Origin: Ceratotherium simum simum
Lineage: Eukaryota; Chordata; Mammalia; Perissodactyla; Rhinocerotidae
Length of the DNA: 64,000 nucleotides
Direction: 5' to 3'
Assembly: GCF_000283155.1 (NCBI RefSeq)
Contig: NW_004454166.1
Location: 17,657,805-17,721,804 of the forward strand
Below, piece after piece: positions 11,935 through 21,164 of the stretch. Under the pieces are notes generated by a model. It did not search any database. It had not been told where the DNA came from and was given only the letters and a program-made list of their open reading frames with translations. Each line of letters begins with the position of its first letter. Within the stretch, counting starts at the first letter, position 1. The translations under genes were made by a program, and so were the position numbers.

Positions 11935-12150
11935 CTGCTATCTATTGAGCGCTAATCAGGGACCATGCACTTCATGGGCATTACCACATTTTATCATCAC
12001 AAGGGCACTGTGAGGCATGTTCTACTATCGTTCTTGTTTTTCAGATGTGGAAAGTGAGGCTCAGATAGACTAACTCAGCTGTCTGAGGTCTCATGGCTGG
12101 AGAGTGGCAGAGCCAAGAATGTAACGCAGATCTGTCTAGCTTAGGGCCTT
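11935..12150 (-). repeat. MIR SINE
   Basis: CTATCTATTGAGCGC, ATTTTATCATCACAAGGGCA, GTGGAAAGTGAGGCTCAGAT and GGAGAGTGGCAGAGCCAAGA follow antisense MIR. Confidence 0.65.
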
Positions 12151-12170
12151 GCTCTTCGCTTCATATGCTT

Positions 12171-12363
12171 CAAGAGTTCTGGTTCTCAACTCTGGCTGCA
12201 CATGGAAATTACCTGGGAGTTTTAAAAAATATGACTGCCTGTCTTCCACTATTGGAGCTTCTGGTTTAATCAGTCTGGAGTATGGCCTGGGCGTTGGGTT
12301 TTTTAATCTATCCCCAACCCCTACTCCAGCCAATATGCAGCCAAAATTGAGAACTACTGCCCT
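12171..12363 (+). mobile_element. MER5-like hAT-Charlie miniature element
   Basis: Ends are inverted: GTTCTGGTTCTCAACTCTGG at left and TTGAGAACTACTGCCCTG at right. The body shows CACATGGAAATTACCTGGGA and GCCTGGGCGTTGGG, typical of MER5. No coding capacity. Confidence 0.72.
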
Positions 12364-12739
12364 GAGAAGCATGCGATAGACATGGAGCCAGCCAAGCAGC
12401 TTTGATCAGGGGCGGCTCCAGGCAGGGCCCCCTGAGAAAGGCTTTGATTATGATGCATCACCGTCCTCTTGGATGAATGCACAGCCCGGAGAGGAGAGGG
12501 CTCTGAGTAGGATGTCCCCTCAAAAAGCAAGACCTGACCATATCATCTGTAATATGGGGATGATGACAATTATAGCATTGCTTAGCTGGAATCCTAGAAT
12601 CTTAGGGCTGGGTGTGAACTTCGAGATCTTCATTGAGGCTCAAAGAAGTTGGATGACTTGCCTAACATTACACAATGATTAAGAGGCAGAGATGTGTGCA
12701 AAGCAGAGAAGCACAACAAGACAGTGGATGAGAGGTTGG

Positions 12740-12950
12740 AATTAGACTGACTGATGGTCCAAATCCAGGTGTATCTATCTGGCTGTACCTCACTGAGTCT
12801 CAGGATCCTCCTCCACAAAATAGCCATGATGATAACGGTACCTACTCACAGGGTTTTGTGATGCGGAAAGGCAATTATGTTTGCAAAGTGCATAGCACCA
12901 CGCTTGGCACAGGGTAGGTGCTTGAATCTTTCTGTGGTTGACAAAAGCAG
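12740..12950 (+). repeat. MIR SINE
   Basis: AAATCCAGGTGTATC, ACTGAGTCTCAGGATCCTCC, GGTACCTACTCACAGGGTTT and GGCACAGGGTAGGTGCTTGA follow the MIR order. Confidence 0.62.
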
Positions 12951-13489
12951 AATAGAGAATAGAGACAAAGGCAAAATGGGGCTCCAGAGGCCACTCTGGG
13001 TGGGTGGTGATGTTGCAGAGGACACTGAGGCCAGTAGGGAAGGGACCCAGGTAATCCTGTGGTCAGGAACTGGGGCTGATGTGAGGGCTGGGTAGGGCCA
13101 GAGTTGGGGCGCCCTGGCTTGGGTAAGGTTGGGCTGACAAGATAGTGGTGGTGCCAGTGTTCTTATTATAGGTATCAGGGATGGGACATCCCGTGGGACC
13201 TGGCATTCAGGAAGGGAGAGCATCCTTGGATCCTGCTTGGGTTAGAGTGGTTGTTCAACAAATGGTTATTGCACTGAATGGAAGACTCAGTCATCTTTCA
13301 AGGATTTGGAGGTTCATTCCTGGAAATGCCAATCTCTATGTGGGGGTGGGGGGAGATATGTTTTACTGACTTGGAGCCAGGGAATCAGGCTCTGATTGAG
13401 GATTAAATGAGATGATGCTGGTGAAGTGCTCAGCACTCTAAGTGCCCAATAAATGTTCGCTATTGTTATTGACTGCCAACAATAGATTC

Positions 13490-13700
13490 TGAGAATTGGG
13501 CTCTTTCATCCTGCCTGGGTTCAAATCCTGGCTTAGCTGAGTAATTTTGGGCAAGTGGACTTAGTCTCTTAAGCCTCATTTCTCTCATCTGCAAAATGGG
13601 ATAATAATGCCAATCTCATAGCATTTTGAAATAAGATGAACTCTCTGAAGAGCTGAGCTCAATGCTTGACATAAGGTGAGAACACAGGAAGTACCTGCTC
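13490..13700 (+). repeat. MIR SINE
   Basis: CCTGGGTTCAAATCCTGGCT, TTGGGCAAGTGGACTTAGT, CTCATCTGCAAAATGGGATA and CAATGCTTGACATAAGGTGA follow the MIR consensus order. Confidence 0.68.
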
Positions 13701-14835
13701 TAACTACTTGTGTTAAAGCCAAAATTAGCCTGTAAGGATCTGTGCCCTGGTTAAGCGGAATGGTGAGTGGGCTGCCAAGCCCGATGGGAAGTCAGAGAGG
13801 CTGGGTGAGGAGGGGGAATGAAGAGTGCTGTCAGAATGGAACGGCATTCACCCGCGCCGGAGTTTACATTTCACTTCCAGTTACCTTTCTATTTCCTGCA
13901 CTGACGGGGTGAAAAGTCCCCTTGTGCCAACTGGAGAGCTTTGCCCCATAAGGTACATGGGGAATTTTGCTTTTTCTTGGAGAAACCCTCTTCTCTCCCA
14001 CCACGTACCTGAAAAAGGGAAGCTCATTTGAAAGTCAAGCATTATAAGCATAGAATTATTGAGACCTATTTCTAAACAGCCAAAGGAGAGCATTTTAGCT
14101 CACTTCATCCACCTCTGTTCCCTATTCTCAGAGGAGGAAATTGAGATCTACAGAAATGTAATGGTTGGCCCAAGGCCTCCAAATTTGCCAGCTGGCAGAT
14201 CTGGGCCTGGAACAGGTCCACTGCTTCCAGATCCACTGTGTTTTCTACAGTTCTACCCTGGGGCATTATTATTATTGTTGTTGTTGTTTATTTTGGTATG
14301 TGTGTGTGGGTGAGTGGAAGCAATGTAAACAGGGATGGTAGTCAATATATCTAAAAACCAGTGTGGCACGAGCGTCAGCCAATCAGAATCATGTTTAACA
14401 AATCAGAACAGACACCGCCCCTGGATATCCTGACTGAATGTTAGCTGGGCTCTGTTTGGACACTGGATATCCACCATGGACAACTGGGCAAACATCAGGA
14501 TAGACGGTTAGTTTTATCTCCTTGCTCCAGAGTTCCTAGGACTGGAGAGTCCTTTTGAGAATTGATTGAAAAAGTTGTCTGTGGTGAGCTAGGTTAGATG
14601 AACAATAGTTTTCATTGGGAGAACTGGCATTAAGACTTTTGTGATATTTGGCTTTTAATAAATTTAGGGCAAATAATATATTTCTCTCCATAAGTGTAAA
14701 AACTGTTTTGTTGTTATCACTCCCAGGAGTGATACAAGCTAAAAGTGAGAAGTGAATTTCAGAAGGACATCAACATATTCTCAGGTTTCCCACTGGGAGG
14801 GAAATTGAGACTGATGTTTTGGAGGAGAAGCTTAC
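13701..14835. other. Intergenic stretch, no gene recognised
   Basis: Holds a short T/G-rich microsatellite near 14267-14315 and a CCAAT-containing segment at 14370-14410 in which CTGGATATCC occurs twice about 43 nt apart. Without a transcript cue I do not call a promoter. Confidence 0.35.
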
Positions 14836-14989
14836 CCTCTTTCTTTCTTTCTTTCCTTTCTTTCTTTCTTTTTCTCTTTCCTTTCTTTCTTTCTTCCTTC
14901 CTTCCGTCCTTCCTTCCCTCCTTCCTTTCCCTCTCTCTCCCTCTCTCTCCCTCTCTCTCTCTCTCACTCTCTCCCCTCTCTCTCTCTTT
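14836..14989. repeat. Polypyrimidine tract (CTTT, CCTT and CT registers)
   Basis: About 150 nt of almost pure C/T that changes register from CTTT to CCTT to CTCTCT from left to right. Confidence 0.95.
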
Positions 14990-15051
14990 AAATAATATTC
15001 CATTATGTGGATATACTACATTTTCTTTTTCTTTTTGATTTTTAATCAATT

Positions 15052-15296
15052 TATTTCTTTGTGAGGAAGATTGGCACTAAGCTAACATCTGCTGCCAATC
15101 TTCTTCTTTTTGCGAAGGAAGGTTGGCTCTGAGCTAACTTCTGTGCCCATCTTCCTCTATTTTGTATGTGGGACACCACCACAGCATGGCTTGATAAGTG
15201 GTGTGTTGGTCCGCTCCTGGGATTGGAACCTGTGAACCCGGAGCTGCCAAAGCAGAGCACGTGAACTTAACCACTATGCCACCAGGCTGGGCCCAC
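15052..15296 (-). mobile_element. ERE SINE
   Basis: TGAGGAAGATTGGCACTAAG, a second AAGGAAGGTTGGCTCTGAGC block, CCACAGCATGGCTTGATAAG, and a head ending GCCACCAGGCTGGGCCC. Lies next to the second polypyrimidine tract. Confidence 0.9.
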
Positions 15297-15923
15297 TCTC
15301 TTCTTTCTTAATCCAGGTCTGATTTTACCTGTAGCTATCAGATGGAAACAAATAAAATGTCTATGTGACTATTTTTGATCCACAGAAATGATGATTTAAC
15401 GTGGTCCCCATCTAATATTGGCTGAGCATCAGTGGTGACCCCAGCTACTGCTGGAAGAAGGAAAGAGACGGATGGGTCTTTTGACTCCCGTCGATTGCTG
15501 TTTTCATGAGAGCCAGTGGGATGCAGTGTCAGAGAGACCTGGGTCCAAACTCTGGCTCTGTCAAGTACTAACATGGCTTTCGCTGGCCTCTCTTTCTCTT
15601 TTTCAGGGTTGTTGGATGTGAGTTTAGGACACTTAACTACAGAATCTCCTAATTCATAAAAAGAACTCAGTCGATTCCCCTTTCTCTCTTTCCTTCATCT
15701 GACCAGAGTGGCACAATCTGTGCGGTTTCAGGTAATCTTGTTAAAGATTGATTATAACCTGTGAAAACCAGTTGCTATTTTGCATTCAAGTATGTGGAGA
15801 ACTAGATGCATTTTTAAAACCCCAATAGGTTACTCAAAGATCTTAATTGAGAAAGGAAAATAAATGAACAGATTAACAAAACAGTTGACCCAATTATTAA
15901 AATTCTGTGGCTTTCAATGCCAA
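15297..15923. other. 3' flank of TNFSF15 with a MIR-like fragment
   Basis: A MIR-like core lies at about 15515-15605 (GAGAGACCTGGGTCCAAACT, CTGGCTCTGTCAAGTACT). Nothing else recognised. Confidence 0.4.
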
Positions 15924-15929
15924 TTTATT
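15924..15929 (-). terminator. AATAAA poly(A) signal, most distal candidate
   Basis: Exact AATAAA on the minus strand about 4.8 kb past the stop. It is one of several equally plausible ends; no experimental cue is visible. Confidence 0.3.
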
Positions 15930-16244
15930 AAGTTACATCTATTAAATACGTTAACACATACAACATTTCATTCACAGAGACTGGAATTCACACAACAGTG
16001 CCCAAAGACATGGGAGGTCTCCCAGCTAAGTCTGAATCCAACAACATACAATATGCAGTTTACCTTGGGGTTGTGATGTTTTAACATAAAACATAAAATC
16101 AATGAAAGCACATGAGGCTTATCACCTCATCAAAACCACATAAACACCTAGATATGCTCAATCTGTACACCCCTGAAACAAAAGAGGGAAAGTTACATAT
16201 TTTAATGACTTTAAGAATAAAATCACTTGATTAAGTTCACCTAC

Positions 16245-16250
16245 TTTATT
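16245..16250 (-). terminator. AATAAA poly(A) signal, distal candidate
   Basis: Exact AATAAA on the minus strand about 4.5 kb downstream of the TNFSF15 stop, followed by GTAGGTG. It is compatible with a long 3'UTR of the kind known in human. Confidence 0.3.
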
Positions 16251-16394
16251 TACTTGAAATTGTGTGTCGTCTTCCTCCTGAATATATGCACTATGAGAGT
16301 GGGAGTCGCCCGTCGTGTTCCCTCTTTGGTTGGCTCTCCAGCATCTAGGTAAGGGCTGCCGTGTAACAGATGCTCGCAAAATAACTGATTCATG

Positions 16395-16540
16395 GATGAA
16401 ATGGGAAGACTATAGGCTTGGTGTGAGGAGATATGAATTCTAATTTCAACACTGTTACTTTACTGTCTGGCATTGGGCTGTTTATGTCATCTTTCTGCCC
16501 CTGGGTTTCTTCATCCTTAAAATGATGTAACGTGGAGTAG
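16395..16540 (+). repeat. MIR SINE inside the 3'UTR
   Basis: ATTCTAATTTCAACACTGTT, CTGGCATTGGGCTGTTTATG and GGGTTTCTTCATCCTTAAAA follow MIR. It is antisense to TNFSF15 and supplies the end of the 203-codon frame at 16390-17001. Confidence 0.6.
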
Positions 16541-17785
16541 ATAAGCTCTACAGATCCCATCACCTCCAAAATTTCATGACATTCTCTATTGGGCAAGATC
16601 TCAGAGTCATTTTGTGTCAGACACTCTCTGAACAAGTGGGAAAAGGCAACCACTTCTAGGCTGGAAGCCACTGAATTTTTGACAAGACCTGCCAGGTTCT
16701 TAATGATCAAATACGACTCGTAGAAGTCAATTAAAAATGGCCACATAATCGTAGATTTGGAAAAGACCTCAGATATCCTTTGGCTCAATCCCTCCTCCCA
16801 CTTCAATGAAGGAATGGCTTCTACAAAATTCTTGAGATAAGCTCTTTGAATATCTCCAGGGACTGAGAAATCACTGTCTGGGGACATTTGATTTTTGGGT
16901 AGAAAGTTCCTTTGGGTATCATGCCAGAAATGGCAACCCTGTAACTGCAACTCATCAGCCCTAGCTCTTTCCTCTAGGGAAACACGGAAGCAATCTCTCA
17001 CTACTGGGGCAAAAGGATTCAGGGGTTAACAGTCTGCTGAGCTCTCCTCAGGCCCAGCTGCTGATATGATGCAATAGCTGTTAATATCCAGGATAGTGAT
17101 GCGCACTTAAAAAAAATTCTGCTAAAAATGGCAAAACACTTCCAGGACTCTGGGCCTTAGGAGAGCAAGAAATCTTGAGGCAAGAGACTTCTGCATATGT
17201 TTTGCAAGGTGTAGAATATAAATGGCCCTGTCCTGAAGAATTAATCCCCAATGTCACAATCATGGAAACACAATTGGGAAAGGACTTGGGAAAATACTTT
17301 GCAAGAGAATGTTGGCAACGGACAAGCCTCGTGCAAAGTGAGTGAGCTGAACTTTTATAATCCAGAGGGGTTGTTGACGATCACGGAGGTGGAATTTCCT
17401 CTGGGGTGACGTAGCTTAGATTGAAATGGAGCCAAGGGCTTTGGCATGCCGTATTATTGAACTGAACCAGACATTTTCAGGATGTGGAAGTGTACCTTTT
17501 CACATTCTACTGTACCTTAGTTAAAAGATTTAGGAATTTTAGTAGCTTAAGCAATCCTGTTGTGCCAAATATATCTAAACCATGCTAGGATCAAAATGCT
17601 AGAGACCCATGCTTGATTATGGGTCCTGTATTTGCTGAGGAACACAAGCTTTTCCAGGCACTTCTAGGTCATCCATAAAGTTCTAATATTTTCAAGGGTG
17701 TTGATGGCCAAACTCAAGTCCAGCAGAAAATAGGCTCTCTCCGTATATGGCTTAAATAATGGATTCCACCATAGAAAATGGTATC

Positions 17786-17806
17786 TTTATTTTCTCCCCT
17801 TTTATT
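17786..17806 (-). terminator. Tandem AATAAA poly(A) signals, proximal candidate
   Basis: Two exact AATAAA hexamers on the minus strand, 15 nt apart (17806-17801 and 17791-17786). They are followed by a T/G-rich stretch that could serve as the downstream element. Use here would give a 3'UTR of about 2.9 kb. Confidence 0.35.
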
Positions 17807-18879
17807 TGTGCAAAACTGTCATTGGGTAGCTATTTAAAAAACCACATAGAGTTCAACACAAATGATTAATGATCATCCTTCATCAAATGTCACCCATTTT
17901 TGTAACGAGAAAATATCCATGTGCTTAAAGTTAGCTAATTAATTAGCTGATACAACCAAAATAAATTAAAGGCTCTGCAGACAATGGAGGTGCTGAGCAG
18001 TTAGAATTAACAAGTCTGAGACTAAATTAATTTATCTTTGTGTACCCAGGGCAAGCAGGTACTCAGTAAATGTTTGTGGAATTGATTTGAATTCAGCCTT
18101 TTGAGAGATATTGAACCAGCAAAGAATTTTCCCCCTAAATTAACTATTTTCTAAAACATATAAGCATGTTCCTTCTTTCCTTCCAAATCCTTGGATGCAT
18201 CCCATTTACTCGTGTTAGGGGACCATCACATGTTCTTAAAAAGCATTCTCCCACTTCATTTTTAAAACTATTGCACAAATTTTTGCCGTGGAGATAATGC
18301 CTAGGAAATAGAAGTTCTGACTTGAGTCCTACTAGGAATGTTTGGCCGGGCTTTTTTTTAAACAGTAAAAGATATATCATAGAGAATTTAACAAATTCAG
18401 CAGTGAAAACTTGAGCACAATACATTCTTCAATAAACAAGCTTATGACAGGAGCAAAATAAATATGTGGCAGGGATTTTTTCAAAGCCTCAAGTCTTTTA
18501 GGATAGTAGGAAATTCCTACTTCTTGTATAAACTTCTAAATCCACCAGATCTCCTGTGGAATAGCGGGCAGATTTGAAGGCCTTGGTACAAGGGTTCCTT
18601 TTAGCAGAGGAGGAGGTGAACAGGTCACTCTGGCCTCTTCAAGGCACATCCTTTCCTGCGCCCCAAGTTGCTTGGCTCTCTCACGCGAATGTAGACAGAG
18701 AATCTTTTTTCTTAGAGAGGGGTTAGTTCTGATCACGGAGCCAGACTAGCGTCGTTGATAAAGCATTCATCATCTACCGACAAATATTGTTCTAGGAGTT
18801 GGTTGAGGGAACATTCTCTTTTCAAGCTGGTTTTGCAGTTACTGAGAAACCTTTCCTTTCTCCTCTAAGTAAAGGGTAA

Positions 18880-19045
18880 TTCCCCCATCTGAGATGCCCT
18901 TTCCCCCAGGCGATCTGTTGTCCGCTGTTGTTCTTTCAGGGCTCACTCAGGCTTCACTTCCTCTATGAAGGCTCTTCTGAACCAGGTGGAGGTGACCACA
19001 CCCTTCTCCGTGCTCCCACTGAGCTCTGTGCTGACTGTTTTGAGA
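18880..19045 (+). repeat. L2 LINE fragment inside the 3'UTR
   Basis: GAGATGCCCTTTCCCCCAGG, TTTCAGGGCTCACTCAGGC, TCACTTCCTCTATGAAGGCT and CTCTGTGCTGACTG follow the L2 3' region. Confidence 0.55.
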
Positions 19046-20709
19046 AGCTGAAGGCCTTAGAGCCTTAACCTCCCAACGGAGAAACCAGAAATTAATTTTT
19101 GTTTAATTATAGCTCAACAAATATTGATCAAATACTGCTACACCAATCCTTGTGCTCAGGATCCCCATCACGCAACTCTGTGCCTCTATATTCTCCTGGC
19201 ATCAAGAGTAAGAGTGGTTTTGGTGCCAAGTTTGCTTTTAGACCCATTTGTAAGGTCTCCTACAAAAGGGAGCATTTATAATAGAGGCCAAGGTGCTGGA
19301 GGTCACTCTCCATGTCATACTGACATGCTCTTAGATGTCGTAGAATGCTCAAAGTTAGCACGTTTCATCCCCATGAGCTCATTTGATCCTGGGAATCAAA
19401 TTGGTGGATTCCTGCATTAAGACAAATCAACATAGGCTAAGCGAGCAGAAATGCCCCTCTTATCCTTGACATATTAGTGCAGGAAAATCACAGAGATTAG
19501 AGGACGTGAACTCCTTGAAGTGCAGGAGGGACCTCCTCAATGTCCAGCCTCTCCTCCAGGGAAGAAGCCTTGGCTGGGCTGATTAGCTAATCCCATATTT
19601 AAATCCTTTTGAATATTTTAGGAGAAAAATACCCATATAACACTCTTCATATAAAGTTGTGAATCAAACCTCAGAGCAGATCTAGATTAACTTCTCCGGA
19701 TTTGGTGAATGACTTTTTTTCTCCCCATAGAATAAGTCCACTGTCTCCCGGCATCAATCAAGTTTGTTCTATAGTTGCTCTAGTTAGCTAGAAATCTGTC
19801 TTCAATTTTCTTGAGTGACCTAATCTGCTGGATATCTTTCAGAGTCAGGAGAGCTCCAGAAATCTTATGTAACGGTGTCAGATCATGTATATTTTTAGAA
19901 CTTGGCGTTAGTCCTTGGAGTAGGTTGAGTGATATTTGACCAGGAACCATCTAGCGGTATTCATACAAGTTTTGAGTAGAGTCTTTCTTTTTCCTCATAG
20001 TGTCTTCCGGGTTAAGGTAGTTCCCAGAGCATGCAAGGTACGCAAGAAAACTGTGCTGAATAAATGGTATTGTTGTATTTTTGATATGCATGTGGAACTC
20101 ATACTTGCTTGTTTTGATGCCCATGTACCTGATAAAGGGAAAGGTAGCCTTTCTCATTTGCCATAGATGGCATGAAAACCAATTTCTTTTTTTTGAGAGC
20201 ATTCATGAGAAATAACAGCTCTCTTTTCATTTTTTTAGGCAAGGCATTAAAGTACGTGTTTGGGGAAACTGATTAAGGATTTCGCCTCTGAAGGGTTTAC
20301 ACTGTTTTCTAGGGTTTTGGATTTTGTTCAAGGCTCCTGAACTGAAGAAAATGCTTCGTAATCAAATTGCATGGTAACTTGGCCCACTGGTGACAAACGT
20401 GTAATAAGAAGGTGTGGAAATGTTCTGAGTAGATCATCCATTCATTTGGTGATCAGTGTTCTAATGTTTAGAAACTCACCACTCTTCTAAGCAACCATGA
20501 TAATACATCTGCTCTCTTCTGCCTTTTTCCAATTAATATTCTCATCAGTAAGGCATATAGGGTGTGAACTTATGGGCCCTACATTTCATAGCTAAACCAC
20601 TGTCTCTGTGGAATGCTCCAAGAAAACCTCTTGTTATAATTACACATGAATGAAGAAAATTAGGAAATAGGAGCCAGAGGAGTTTCACACAATGACGTCC
20701 ACTCTGCCT

Positions 20710-21164
20710 CTATAGCAAGAAGGCTCCAAAAAAGGTTTTATCTTCTTTAGTGTAATCTACCAAAGAGATGTCACTGACATTCACCATCAGCTTGTCCCCT
20801 TCTTGCAAGGAGAACATGGCCCCTAGGTAGATGGGTTGGAACCAGTTGCTGCCTATTTCACACACTGACTTGGTTCCCATTAGGAGCTGAGTTGGCTCAG
20901 GGTAACTGTCCGTTACCTTGGTGATGACCACAATGATGGAGTCTGGCTTGTTCAGTCGGCTTCCTTGGCCGATTTCGCCACACTCGGATGTGGTGCCCCG
21001 GAATGTGACCTGGGAGTAAACAAAGTAATCTCCCGACTCTGGGATCACCAGGAATTTGTTGGTGTAGTTCATCCGGTTCTTGGTGAAGGCCAAGCCAAGT
21101 TCATGTTCCCAATGCAGAGCTGGGAACTGATTTTTCAGCGGCTGTGTGGGAGTTTGTCTCACAA
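20710..21164 (-). CDS. TNFSF15: TNFSF15 exon 4 coding part: TNF-homology domain
   Basis: 455 nt after the acceptor TTTACAG, completing Val108 and encoding 109-258 then TAG at 20710-20712. It holds the entire receptor-binding jelly-roll: the [12 protein letters not shown] strand, NYTN, the [14 protein letters not shown] core strand, Cys169, the [13 protein letters not shown] block, [14 protein letters not shown] and the C-terminal FFGAFLL. Cys169 and Cys209 are the expected disulphide partners. It is intact and close to the human sequence, consistent with a functional gene under constraint. Confidence 0.97.

Larger units (their letters stand above)
15924..20709 (-). other. TNFSF15: TNFSF15 3'UTR, distal end uncertain
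   Basis: Sequence directly after the TAG. By family knowledge the human 3'UTR is several kb, so I place the end near one of the minus-strand AATAAA signals at 17801-17806, 17786-17791, 16245-16250 or 15924-15929. The interval contains L2 and MIR relics on the plus strand and a 203-codon open frame at 16390-17001 that I do not regard as a gene. I cannot choose between the candidate ends from sequence alone. Confidence 0.5.

Noticed and set aside
14360..14500. CCAAT-containing segment with two CTGGATATCC copies, considered as a promoter
   Set aside because: No downstream exon, TATA or CpG context; CCAAT alone is expected by chance.
14745..15049. Low-complexity reading frames on both strands (Ser/Leu/Phe-rich and Lys/Arg/Glu-rich)
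   Set aside because: They are translations of the polypyrimidine tract.
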